From an uncultured Gammaproteobacteria bacterium (GTDB taxonomy: Bacteria > Pseudomonadota > Gammaproteobacteria > Eutrophobiales > Eutrophobiaceae), in the NCBI GenBank assembly GCA_943788815.1, contig CALSRS010000001.1, positions 1,859,501 to 1,923,500 of the forward strand: a stretch of 64,000 bases of DNA. Direction: 5' to 3'. The notes beneath the pieces are model-generated. The model had not been told where the DNA came from. It saw nothing but the letters and a program-made list of their open reading frames with translations, and searched no databases. Position numbers and translations under genes: made by a program. Shown here in pieces: positions 28,264 to 37,203 of this stretch; positions within the stretch are counted from its first letter, which is position 1; each line of letters begins with the position of its first letter.

Positions 28264-29246
28264 GTCTTTCAGCAGCTGAAAAGCTGGAAGTGATCCGCTT
28301 GGTAGAGGCGTCGGAATTACCCGTGAAACGCACTCTGGCCGAGTTAGGTGTGAGCCGCAGCAGTTTCTATCGTTGGTATCGGCAATACCTGGATGATGGT
28401 CCAGAGGGCCTGGAGCCAGATAATCGGTCCCCGAGACAGTTCTGGAATAAGATACCTGAGATGGTGAAGGAGCAGTGTCTGGAGCTCGCGTTACAGTACC
28501 CTGACAAATCGCCTCGGGAACTTGCCTGGACCATCACCGATGAGCACAACTACTTCATCTCGGAATCCAGCGTTTATCGACTGTTAAAGCAGTACGATCT
28601 CATTACCAGTCCTGCTTATATCCTGATGCAAGCGGGTGATTCGTTTCAGAATCCAACACGACGAGTCAACGAGCTTTGGCAGACTGACTTCACCTACTTT
28701 CGTATTGTTGGTTGGGGGTGGTATTACCTGTCCACTGTTCTAGATGATTACTCCCGCTACATCATTGCCTGGAAGTTAACAACCAGCATGGCAGCTGATG
28801 ACGTGAAGCAGACGCTGGATGCGGCGATTGAGACCACGGGAGTCAACGAGATAACGGTCAAACACCGACCTCGCTTACTGAGTGATAACGGGCCTTGTTA
28901 TATCTCCTCGGAATTGAAGGATTATCTGAGTAAATATCAGATGCAACACACCCGTGGCGCACCGTACCATCCCATGACACAAGGCAAGATAGAGCGATAT
29001 CACCGCTCCATGAAGAACGTCGTGAAGCTGGAGCACTATTATTATCCGTGGGAACTCGAACATGCTATCCGGCAATTTGTACAATACTACAATCATGAAC
29101 GTTACCATGAGTCACTTGATAATATTACGCCGGCAGATATGTATTTTGGCCGCTATCATGAAATTATGGATAGAAGAACCATTATCAAATACGAAACATT
29201 ACAACAGAGGAGAAAGGAAAATTTAAGAATATATATAAATCAGTGA
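28260..29246 (+). CDS. IS3-family transposase OrfB (DDE integrase core)
   Basis: 328 residues with an intact DD(35)E catalytic triad: Asp143 in LWQTDFTYF, Asp209 in RLLSDNGPCY and Glu245 in TQGKIERYHRS, 35 residues between the last two. The N-terminal part is an HTH region (ELGVSRSSFYRWYRQYL) and the C-terminus has the family tail FVQYYNHERYHESLDNITP. No frameshift or stop is seen, so the element may still be active. Confidence 0.94.
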   Translation: MSLSAAEKLEVIRLVEASELPVKRTLAELGVSRSSFYRWYRQYLDDGPEGLEPDNRSPRQFWNKIPEMVKEQCLELALQYPDKSPRELAWTITDEHNYFISESSVYRLLKQYDLITSPAYILMQAGDSFQNPTRRVNELWQTDFTYFRIVGWGWYYLSTVLDDYSRYIIAWKLTTSMAADDVKQTLDAAIETTGVNEITVKHRPRLLSDNGPCYISSELKDYLSKYQMQHTRGAPYHPMTQGKIERYHRSMKNVVKLEHYYYPWELEHAIRQFVQYYNHERYHESLDNITPADMYFGRYHEIMDRRTIIKYETLQQRRKENLRIYINQ

Positions 29247-29282
29247 AACAAGACTATAATAGTTAAAAGTCTCTCTTAACAT

Positions 29283-30716
29283 TTACGCTATTTTGTCCCA
29301 AATCTTTTGACGACTTACATTCTGAACAAATTGTTTGAGGCTGAGTAAGGCCTGATTATTGGGATCTATTTTTAAACCAATGTCGACATAGCTAGACGTT
29401 TTATCAAGTTCATTATTAACCATAGCCTGTTCCGCCAGCACTGCGTACTGTTCTGCAATACTATAAATTCCTTTTATTGCTATATCGTTTCCAGGATTCA
29501 TTTCCAGTAGTCGATTGAAATAATAATAGGCGTTATCCTTTGGTGGATAGGTTAGTTTTAACTCATCCAGACTTTTGTTTCCCAGCCAGATCAAAGCACT
29601 TATTACCTCGTCTAATTCAGGACCGGGTTCAGCTTCCTGGGGGGGCGGCACACTGATTGGTGTAGTCTGAGTTGACGTATTTTGAGTTTGTATCGCTGTG
29701 GGGATTGATACTTGTGATTCCGAGAGTACCGTCTGTGTTGATGCAGCCGCAGTGTTTGATGCGGGTGTCTTTAATTGAATATCCATATATTCAAGTGTAG
29801 AAAATAAAATTAATCCCAGTAATAACATGCCAACCAGGATCTGTTTTCCCCGCTTGTCTCGTTTTACAGGGTCTAATTGTCCCCATCCGCCGATGATATC
29901 GATATCCAGAGTATGCTTTTTGTGTTTTCTTTGAACCTTTTCAATTTTTTGGACCAGAGTCTCCGCATCAGGGATACGCTTATCCCGATCTTTTGCCATC
30001 ATGCCATTCAGCAGATCTTGATACTCACTGAGTTCTTCTGGTAACTGCGGGATGGGTGCCTGCTTATGCTGTATGACGATGTCAATTACCGAAGTAGATG
30101 TATAAGGTTTTTCTCCGGTCAACATTTCATAAAAGATACAACCCACGCTGTATATATCAGCTCTTCCGTCGATCTTTAATCCATCGGCCTGTTCAGGACT
30201 GACATAGTTGGGGCTACCGAGAAAAATACCTGTTGACGTAAGATCATGCTCATTGTCGACTTCTTTGGCGATACCAAAATCAGTCAATAAGGGAGTCGCA
30301 CTATCGCGGAACAGAATATTTGCAGGTTTTACATCACGGTGGACAATTCCATGTTTATGGGCTTCATTTAACGCGTTGGATATTTTTGCAAGGATATCCA
30401 GGGACTCGTCATCGGACATTGGTAATTCAAGACGCTGCTTTAGGTCACCACCTTGAACATATTCCATTGAAATATAAAACATATTATTCGCAACACCAAT
30501 ATCAAAAATAGTGATGATATTAGGATGCGAGAGTGATGCGATAATCCGACCCTCTGCCATAAACCGTTCAATAAGGTCTTTTGACTCATCCGCATCGACA
30601 TGATCTAGAATCTTAAGTCAAACAGATCGACCAAGGGATTCCTGAATAGCCAGATAAACGGTGGCCATGCCACCTTTGCCGGTTTCGTTTTTAATAATGT
30701 AGCCGGGTATTTCCAT
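29283..30716 (-). pseudogene. Membrane Ser/Thr protein kinase, nonsense codon and IS-truncated C-terminus
   Basis: The frame starts at ATG 30716 with MEIPGYIIKNETGKGGMATVYLA (glycine loop), then hits an in-frame TGA at 30618-30620 exactly where the VAxK alanine is expected (GRSV-stop-LKILDH), and runs open again to 29283. Downstream blocks are normal: HRDVKPANILF, DFGIAKEV, GSPNYVSPEQADG, then a membrane helix (ILVGMLLLGLILFSTLEY), a Ser/Thr/Pro-rich linker and TPR-like helices. The last 11 codons (from VSRQKI) are IS terminal repeat, so the periplasmic part is cut. An ATG at 30560 could give a product without the glycine loop and lysine, which would be inactive as a kinase. Confidence 0.87.
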
Positions 30717-30859
30717 GGGCAGATTATAAAGCTATTTTAGACAATGTTATACGCGCCTGCGCAAAAATGGTGCAAAATAACAGGGGTATATCCTGTTTTA
30801 ATCTAAAATAATAGAGGGGAGAACTTAGAATTCCTGTTTAAAGACAATTGCACAAGGGG

Positions 30860-31309
30860 TTACTCAGAGGCTCGGTGTTTGGCTTTTATATAGTCCTTAT
30901 GGGATACATATAACAAATCGGCAATCTTGCGGATAAAATATTCCTCGTATTTATCAATGACATTGTCTGCAACCGCAACACGCCATAATAACTCTATGAC
31001 AGTCGCTTTTTCGTTTTGGTCCAGGGCGTCATTAACGGTTCTGGTGAAGTCATGAAGTGAAATAGCATGATCAAACTCATTTTTGGCGGTGTTAATTATT
31101 TCGCTAATTTCATCACTATTAAGATGAAAATGATAAGCCATGGCCTTTTCGATAACCTTGATTTCTTCATCACCGATTTGTGAATCTGCTAGCGCTATTT
31201 CAAGCATAAGCACGGCAGCACAGAGCTCTAGCGTACGCTCCCTGGTTTCATTTTGTGTATTGCCAGCGTTGGTATGCTGGTCAAAAAATTCCGACAGTGA
31301 TTTAAACAT
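30860..31309 (-). CDS. TerB-like (tellurite resistance TerB family) protein
   Basis: 149 residues, all helical, with paired acidic motifs of the TerB fold: ALADSQIGDEEIKVIEKAM in the first half and VAVADNVIDKYEEYFIRKIA in the second, both resembling metal-binding or regulatory D-x-x-I-D/E segments. TerB-like proteins are common next to membrane kinases and stress genes; the standalone form has no proven role in tellurite resistance. It lies 9 bases after hspQ on the same strand, so the two are probably cotranscribed. Confidence 0.83.
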   Translation of the reverse strand: MFKSLSEFFDQHTNAGNTQNETRERTLELCAAVLMLEIALADSQIGDEEIKVIEKAMAYHFHLNSDEISEIINTAKNEFDHAISLHDFTRTVNDALDQNEKATVIELLWRVAVADNVIDKYEEYFIRKIADLLYVSHKDYIKAKHRASE

Positions 31310-31318
31310 TCCGAATGA

Positions 31319-31678
31319 TTAATTCAATTGCCAGGAATGATTAATATATTTGCCGTTATTAAATTCGTCAAAATAGGTATGAATCATTGGGTGTTCGATA
31401 CTTTCAGTGGAAGTATCTACCTGTAAATTACGCTCAGCGACATAGGTTTCATATAGTGATTTATTTACAAGGACCTTGTACCAGGGGGCATTTTTTGGAG
31501 GACTGGTTTTTGCCACCCTCTGGTACCATTCTTCAGTGCCAAGGAATACCGGATCAATATCAACTATAACCCCGCGATAGTCTAAAAGTTTATGTGTAAC
31601 AAGTTGACCTATATTAAACTTGGCTTCTGTTTGAGTCATTTCGTATATTTGTCCATTTGTTGCTTCGTTCATAACCAT
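31319..31678 (-). CDS. hspQ: Heat shock protein HspQ (hemimethylated-DNA-binding YccV family)
   Basis: 119 residues with the YccV fold: AKFNIGQLVTHKLLDYRGVIVDIDPVF, then YKVLVNKSLYETYVAERNL and HPMIHTYFDEF. In E. coli HspQ is a heat-shock protein that binds hemimethylated oriC DNA, promotes decay of mutant DnaA, and acts as a Lon specificity factor. Start at ATG 31678, with AGGT upstream; Met13-14 (MTQTEAKF) could be an alternative nearer the usual length of about 105. Followed by the TerB-like gene. Confidence 0.88.
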   Translation of the reverse strand: MVMNEATNGQIYEMTQTEAKFNIGQLVTHKLLDYRGVIVDIDPVFLGTEEWYQRVAKTSPPKNAPWYKVLVNKSLYETYVAERNLQVDTSTESIEHPMIHTYFDEFNNGKYINHSWQLN

Positions 31679-31739
31679 AGCTAGTACCTGATATATGATA
31701 GTAAGTGATTCATCTCTTTTTTAATATATAGTGTTTATC

Positions 31740-32471
31740 ATGAGAAAAACAAGAGTATATGTAGAAACCAATCTGACAGCAGGCATAGCCGTTTCCATAG
31801 GAGACGATAGTTTTCATCATTTAAGTCATGTATTAAAACACCGTGTAGGGGATGTGATTTATGCATTTGATGGCAATGGTGGGTATTTTGAGTCAACCAT
31901 CATAAGCAAAAGTAAACGTTCAATTACTATACATCCGGAAGTCTTCGTCAAGGATAATCGCGAGTCTGGACTCAGGTTAACATTGGCCCAGGGTATTTCC
32001 CGGGGACAAAAGATGGATTTTACAATCCAGAAAGCAGTCGAGCTTGGTGTCTATATTTTTGTACCCATCATGACAGATCGTAGTAATGTCAGGCTTGATA
32101 GTGAGCGTTCCGAGAAACGGCTAAAACATTGGCAAAAAATCATTATTAGTGCCTGTGAACAATGCGGTCGTAATGTTCTGCCTACTATACTCGAACCGGT
32201 GAAACTGGAGGAATGGATTAGTGTAGATACAAATTCAATGCGTTTTGTACTTGAGCCCGAATCTGACAGCTCATTATCTGATTTAAAAGACGAATGTGCT
32301 GATATTTCATTAATATGCGGCCCAGAAGGGGGCTTAAGTGATAATGAGCTCGAAATATGTAAAAAATCAGGTTATTTAGCCGTTTCCCTGGGTCCCAGAA
32401 TACTCAGAACAGAAACCGCAGCGATTTCAGCATTAGCGATACTCCAGTCGCGATGGGGTGATATTAGATAA
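31740..32471 (+). CDS. rsmE: 16S rRNA (uracil(1498)-N3)-methyltransferase
   Basis: 243-residue SPOUT-class methyltransferase that methylates U1498 of 16S rRNA. The N-terminal PUA-like part is RKTRVYVETNL and HHLSHVLKHRVGD; the knotted SAM-binding C-terminus has LICGPEGGLSDNELEI and SLGPRILRTETAAISALAIL, the family hallmark. ATG 31740 gives the family N-terminus; a GTG at 31731 adds three residues. It lies 60 bases before gshA on the same strand. Confidence 0.95.
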   Translation: MRKTRVYVETNLTAGIAVSIGDDSFHHLSHVLKHRVGDVIYAFDGNGGYFESTIISKSKRSITIHPEVFVKDNRESGLRLTLAQGISRGQKMDFTIQKAVELGVYIFVPIMTDRSNVRLDSERSEKRLKHWQKIIISACEQCGRNVLPTILEPVKLEEWISVDTNSMRFVLEPESDSSLSDLKDECADISLICGPEGGLSDNELEICKKSGYLAVSLGPRILRTETAAISALAILQSRWGDIR

Positions 32472-32531
32472 AGATGTATTTTGGGTTATCAAATGTATAA
32501 TTCAACACGATTTAAGAATATAAGGTAGGAC

Positions 32532-33827
32532 GTGAGTAAATCCGAATCGCCAGTTCCTCATCTAACAACGGCATTATTAGGGCCGTTGATGCAGTTAGAG
32601 GAGCAATTTATAAATAAGCAGAGCAAAATTGAGTCCTGGTTTAGAGAACTGTGGCGATTGACGCCTGCGCCATTTTATTCCTCTGTCGATCTCAGGAATG
32701 CAGGATATAAAATCGCACCCGTTGATACTAACCTGTTTCCAGCAGGGTTTAATAATTTGAACCCAGATTTTGAACCACTTTGCATACAGGCAATTCAACT
32801 TGCCGTTGAAAAAATCGGCAAGCGTGTTGATCGCATATTACTAATACCTGAGAATCATACTCGAAATCAATTTTACCTAAAAAATGTCGCGGTCTTATCT
32901 TCACTAATAACTAAGGCCGGATTTGAAGTTGTCTTAGGTTCATTAATGGAAGATTTGACCGAAGCAGTAACAATTACCCTGGATAATGATGATGAGGTAA
33001 AGTTATTTCCTGTTAAGCGAAATGACGATCGCATATATGTAAATGATGAATTTTATCCTGACCTTGTCATATTAAATAATGATTTGTCTGCTGGCAGGCC
33101 CTCCATATTGGAAGAGCTTGCACAACCAGTTACGCCTTCATTGTCTCTGGGTTGGTCTAGTCGCATGAAGTCTGGCCATTTTAAAAACTACCAGGACATT
33201 GCCGAAGAGTTTTCCACAAGACTGGAACTGGACCCCTGGTTAATATCTCCGTTGTTCAGAAATTGTGGTGAAATAGATTTTATGAAACGTGAAGGAAATA
33301 GCTGCCTTGAAAATAACGTTAATGCTTTATTAACTTCAATTAAGAAAAAATACGAAGAATATAATGTAGATCAAAGACCATACGTAGTCGTAAAGGCAGA
33401 ATCTGGCACCTATGGCATGGGTGTAATGATGGCCCATAGCGCTGAAGAGATTTTGGAGTTAAACAGAAAAGACCGCACAAAAATGGCAACAACCAAGGAA
33501 GGGAAAAAAGTAACCAAAGTCATCATCCAGGAAGGTGTATACACCAATGAAACCTGGGGGGAAGATAAAAACTCAGCAGAACCGGTAGTCTATTCTATAG
33601 ATAAAAATGTTGTCGGTGGATTTTACAGGGTACATGCCAAAAAAAGTGCAGATGAGAATTTGAATTCACCCGGCATGCGATTTGAACCTCTGGCATTTGA
33701 TGATTGTTGTATTTCACCAGATAAAGATAAAGCACCAGATTCACATGCTAATCGGTTTTATATCTATGGTGTGATCGCCCGACTTGCCAATCTTGCTGCA
33801 GCAAGAGAAGCAGCAAGTTTTAAGTAA
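32532..33827 (+). CDS. gshA: Glutamate-cysteine ligase, proteobacterial alternative type
   Basis: 431 residues, GTG start after AGGTAGGA. The sequence matches the glutamate-cysteine ligase form described from Acidithiobacillus and Nitrosomonas (TIGR02049), not the E. coli GshA family. Recognisable blocks are LTPAPFYSSVDLRNAGYKIAP, DTNLFPAGFNNL and an ATP-grasp-like YVVVKAESGTYGMGVMMA. It makes gamma-glutamylcysteine, the first step of glutathione synthesis. gshB is not next to it, although rsmE often neighbours glutathione genes. Family assignment is from memory of these blocks. Confidence 0.85.
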   Translation: MSKSESPVPHLTTALLGPLMQLEEQFINKQSKIESWFRELWRLTPAPFYSSVDLRNAGYKIAPVDTNLFPAGFNNLNPDFEPLCIQAIQLAVEKIGKRVDRILLIPENHTRNQFYLKNVAVLSSLITKAGFEVVLGSLMEDLTEAVTITLDNDDEVKLFPVKRNDDRIYVNDEFYPDLVILNNDLSAGRPSILEELAQPVTPSLSLGWSSRMKSGHFKNYQDIAEEFSTRLELDPWLISPLFRNCGEIDFMKREGNSCLENNVNALLTSIKKKYEEYNVDQRPYVVVKAESGTYGMGVMMAHSAEEILELNRKDRTKMATTKEGKKVTKVIIQEGVYTNETWGEDKNSAEPVVYSIDKNVVGGFYRVHAKKSADENLNSPGMRFEPLAFDDCCISPDKDKAPDSHANRFYIYGVIARLANLAAAREAASFK

Positions 33828-33926
33828 AAAAAAAGTAGTAAAACTTTCTCGCCATTCCCGTAAACATAGGAATGATAAGTATGTAGATAAGCTGAATTAG
33901 TCTCGCGGCATCATATTGCCCACACC

Positions 33927-34661
33927 TCATAAATTCTTCAACCGTCTCCTGAGTTCAGCAATATGCCGACGGCTGACAGAAAAAGTTTCATTATTGTCTT
34001 TTAGCCGTACTATGCAGCCACCATCCTCACCTTTTTCCAGGGACTGGATTTGTTTTAGTGCGATTAATGCATTTCGGTGTATTCTGAAAAATGATTCCGA
34101 AAATTCCTGCTCCAGGCTTTTTAATGGTTTATCCAGTAATGTTTCTTTGTCTTTCCAGTAGGCCACCACGTACTTTTGATCTGCCTTAAAGCAGCCAATT
34201 TCCTCTACCGGGATAAGTAATGTTTTACCGGTGCTGGGGCTACTTAAATGTGTGCGTACTGGATTTGTCCCTTGTAAGGCAGGTAGTGTGTCCAGACGAG
34301 ATGCCGAGATTTTGCGTGCCTTCTCAAGAGCCTGGATTAGCCTTTCTTCACGGACAGGTTTTAATAAATAATCAATAGCATTGGCTTCAAATGCCTGGAT
34401 GGCATGCTTGTCGTAGGCAGTCGCAAATATCAGAGCAGGAGGAGAGGGGAGCGCTGCAATATGTGAAGCAGCCTCCAGTCCATCCATGACGGGCATTCGA
34501 ATATCCATAATGATGGTGTCAGGATGATATTGCTCAACGCTCTCGATGGCATTTTTGCCGTTATCGGCTTCAAGAATTTCAAAATCATCATTGATTTTAC
34601 TTACCAGGTCATGCATTCGTTGCCTGGCTAGTTGTTCATCATCAACTATCAGTATTTTCAT
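33927..34661 (-). CDS. algR: LytTR-family response regulator (AlgR-like)
   Basis: 244 residues: receiver domain (MKILIVDDEQLARQRM, phospho-Asp53 in IIMDIRMPVMDG, YLLKPVREERL) and a C-terminal LytTR DNA-binding domain (LLIPVEEIGCFKADQKYVVA ... FFRIHRNALIALKQIQSLEK). It is coupled by a 4-base overlap to the sensor kinase upstream, and the pair stands back to back with argH, the same arrangement as algZ-algR of Pseudomonas, which controls alginate, type IV pili and other traits. Targets here are unknown. Confidence 0.87.
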   Translation of the reverse strand: MKILIVDDEQLARQRMHDLVSKINDDFEILEADNGKNAIESVEQYHPDTIIMDIRMPVMDGLEAASHIAALPSPPALIFATAYDKHAIQAFEANAIDYLLKPVREERLIQALEKARKISASRLDTLPALQGTNPVRTHLSSPSTGKTLLIPVEEIGCFKADQKYVVAYWKDKETLLDKPLKSLEQEFSESFFRIHRNALIALKQIQSLEKGEDGGCIVRLKDNNETFSVSRRHIAELRRRLKNL

Positions 34662-35701
34662 GTTCGTCGAGGTATTAATATAGTGACGGAATAGGAATTT
34701 TCTTCCTGATTCACCGTAAGCAGGTTGTCGTATTCAAAAAATGAGGCAAGGCGTTGTTTGATGTTTTCTTGTGCAACTCTGTTGCCGGCTTTACTGGTGG
34801 TATTAGAGGGAGACTGGTTAATGGGATTCATAATTTTGATTGAGATATTCCCGTCGTCCATTGCTCCAGATATAGAAATTATGCCGCCATCAGGGTTTAG
34901 TTCAATCCCATGATAGATAGCGTTTTCTATTAAGGGTTGAATGCAAAGCAGTGGTAGCGAGAAATTACCAGGAATATTGTCCAGATCCCAGTTGACTGTA
35001 AGTCTTTCACCCAGCCTGTGTTTTTCTATACGAAGATAACCTTTGCAAAGGTTGATTTCGTCATCCAGAGTAGTTGTCTTTTGGGTGTCCTGCAGGCTGG
35101 CCCGAAACAAATCTGCTAAATCCTCTATGGATTCTTCCGCAAGATCAGGTGTACGGCGGATTAAGCTGGCGATGGTATTCATGCAGTTAAACAAAAAGTG
35201 CGGTTTGATTCTGGATTGTAATGCCTGGAATCTGGCATCGGATTCTGATTCGATACGTAGTTTCCATTGGTGATTGACATAAAAATATCTCAATGCCAAT
35301 GCCCATGCGATGGCACTGATGGACATGACTCGCGTTATAAAAACAGTATGCCCACTATTGATATAATTTGATTCTAGCTGCAGTACAAAGATATACCATG
35401 CCAGTTCAGAAACAATAAAGGTAACCACTAATGTTAAGCAGTAGCTAATACTTGCAACCCATTTTTCTGTTAGTTTTTGTAAGTACTTTCTAAAGATACA
35501 TAACAATGCGGTGCAACTTAAAGCTACCCATTGGATAAACAATGAATTCATGGCCAGATCGACCGTACGAATATACAAAGACGGATTTTGTGAAAGAGAA
35601 AGGAATAAAGCCAGGAGTTCTGCCAGTAGAATAATGACAAACAAAGTTCTGACGTTGCAAAAATCGGGTAAAAAAGTGCCGTGTTGTTGTTTATTGTCCA
35701 T
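34658..35701 (-). CDS. algZ: LytS/AlgZ-type membrane sensor histidine kinase
   Basis: 347 residues: four membrane helices in residues 18-140 (for example LFVIILLAELLALFLSL), then the His_kinase domain of the LytS type with phospho-His168 in RIKPHFLFNCMNTIASLIRR, and a GHKL ATPase part with LPLLCIQPLIENAIYHGI as the N-box. It signals to the LytTR regulator encoded just downstream (overlap ATGA). Divergent from argH with 80 bases between. The ligand is not evident. Confidence 0.87.
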   Translation of the reverse strand: MDNKQQHGTFLPDFCNVRTLFVIILLAELLALFLSLSQNPSLYIRTVDLAMNSLFIQWVALSCTALLCIFRKYLQKLTEKWVASISYCLTLVVTFIVSELAWYIFVLQLESNYINSGHTVFITRVMSISAIAWALALRYFYVNHQWKLRIESESDARFQALQSRIKPHFLFNCMNTIASLIRRTPDLAEESIEDLADLFRASLQDTQKTTTLDDEINLCKGYLRIEKHRLGERLTVNWDLDNIPGNFSLPLLCIQPLIENAIYHGIELNPDGGIISISGAMDDGNISIKIMNPINQSPSNTTSKAGNRVAQENIKQRLASFFEYDNLLTVNQEENSYSVTILIPRRT

Positions 35702-35781
35702 CTTTTTTAAGTAAAACCATAATCGTAAGCATCATGTTAGGCTATAATGTTGGCTTTAAACGTTACCGGACTCCGCTGTAA

Positions 35782-37182
35782 ATGACATCCAAGAATACAT
35801 CAGAAAAGCCCTGGGGTGGACGATTTCACCACACGACGAATAATTCTGTGGAAAAGTTCACAGAATCAGTTTCGTTCGATTACAGGTTATATCGGCACGA
35901 TATCATGGGATCCATTGCGCATACCCGCATGTTGATGAAGGTTGGTGTGCTTGAAGAAGATGAATCTAATACCATTATTCAGGGATTAGAGGCTATCCAC
36001 AAAGAGATTGAGGCAGGTGATTTTCAATGGAAAATGGAACTCGAAGATGTCCATATGAACATTGAATCTGCGCTGGTACAAAAGGTGGGTGACGTTGGAA
36101 AAAAACTTCATACCGGCCGATCTCGAAATGACCAGGTAGCCACCGACCTAAGACTATATTTACGAGATGAAATCGATCAGATACGGGGTTCGCTGCAAAA
36201 ATTAATGGGCGCCATCTGCAATCTGGCAGAAAGTGAAGCACAAACTATTATGCCCGGATTCACCCATTTACAAGTGGCACAACCTGTGACTTTTGGTCAT
36301 CACTTAATGGCCTGGTTTGAAATGTTAAAACGCGATGATGAACGTATGGTAGATTGTCGAAAGCGGGTCAACAGTTTACCGCTGGGGGCTGCAGCACTGG
36401 CCGGCACCAGTTATCCTCTGGACAGGGAGTACACCGCTGAGCTACTGGGTTTCGAACGAATTGCTCAAAACTCCATGGATGCCGTCAGCGACCGGGATTT
36501 CGTAATTGAATTTTGTTCGGCAGCCTCAATTATCATGATGCATTTATCACGGTTTTCAGAAGAACTGATCTTGTGGATCAACCCCATGTTTGGTTTTATC
36601 GATATCGATGATGCCTACTGTACCGGCTCATCCATTATGCCCCAGAAAAAAAATCCGGATATCCCGGAATTGGTGAGGGGAAAAAGTGCCAGGGTATTTG
36701 GTGATCTTATGGCCATGCTCACATTGATGAAGGCACAGCCATTGGCTTATAACCGCGACAACCAGGAAGACAAGATTGCTCTATTTGACGTAATAGATAC
36801 CTTACATGGCAGTCTGGAAATTTATGCTGGCATGATTCCTGAAATTACTGTTAACAGAGATGCCATGTTAAATGCGGCCAGTCAGGGTTATGCAACGGCA
36901 ACCGACCTTGCGGATTATCTGGTTAAAGCTGGGATGGCCTTCAGGGATGCTCATGATGCTGTGGGTAAAACTGTCAGTTATGCCATTGAAAACGGCAAGG
37001 CCTTATCTGAACTGACCTTGGATGAGTTGGGTGAATTTTGCCCGAATCTTAATGAGGATATTTATCAGTATCTGGAACTAAATGGTTCTGTTAATGCCAG
37101 AGATATTATAGGCGGGACTGCGCCGGCGCAGGTAAGAAACGCAATTGCATCAGGACGCGAATACCTGAAAGGCATCCAATAA
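35782..37182 (+). CDS. argH: Argininosuccinate lyase
   Basis: 466-residue member of the fumarase/aspartase superfamily that splits argininosuccinate to arginine and fumarate. Motifs: [56 protein letters not shown] and the signature loop [20 protein letters not shown]. Length is typical. It faces away from the algZ-algR pair as in pseudomonads, and the AsmA gene follows after 21 bases. Confidence 0.97.
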   Translation: MTSKNTSEKPWGGRFHHTTNNSVEKFTESVSFDYRLYRHDIMGSIAHTRMLMKVGVLEEDESNTIIQGLEAIHKEIEAGDFQWKMELEDVHMNIESALVQKVGDVGKKLHTGRSRNDQVATDLRLYLRDEIDQIRGSLQKLMGAICNLAESEAQTIMPGFTHLQVAQPVTFGHHLMAWFEMLKRDDERMVDCRKRVNSLPLGAAALAGTSYPLDREYTAELLGFERIAQNSMDAVSDRDFVIEFCSAASIIMMHLSRFSEELILWINPMFGFIDIDDAYCTGSSIMPQKKNPDIPELVRGKSARVFGDLMAMLTLMKAQPLAYNRDNQEDKIALFDVIDTLHGSLEIYAGMIPEITVNRDAMLNAASQGYATATDLADYLVKAGMAFRDAHDAVGKTVSYAIENGKALSELTLDELGEFCPNLNEDIYQYLELNGSVNARDIIGGTAPAQVRNAIASGREYLKGIQ

Positions 37183-37203
37183 CATTACTCGGTAGAGGTA
37201 CGT

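Larger units (their letters stand above)
27816..29319 (+). mobile_element. IS3-family insertion sequence
   Basis: About 1.5 kb with two overlapping transposase frames and long imperfect terminal inverted repeats. The left end starts TGTATCCCGTCAAAGC and the right end, read inward on the other strand, TGTAAGTCGTCAAAAG; both continue into a shared GGGACA/AGACAxAAT stretch and then the identical TAAGAGAGACTT (27858-27869 and 29267-29278). TGTA...TACA ends fit the family. TCTG lies at both sides (27811-27814 and 29321-29324), but the flanking genes do not join, so this is either chance or a trace of a compound event. Confidence 0.85.

Noticed and set aside
27811-29324. TCTG at both IS ends as a target-site duplication
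   Set aside because: Flanking sequences do not form a continuous gene when joined, so a simple insertion with duplication is not supported; a 4-base match can occur by chance.
30618-30620. TGA in the kinase as a selenocysteine codon
   Set aside because: The position is the alanine of VAxK, not a redox site, and I see no adjacent SECIS-like hairpin; the gene is also truncated at its other end.
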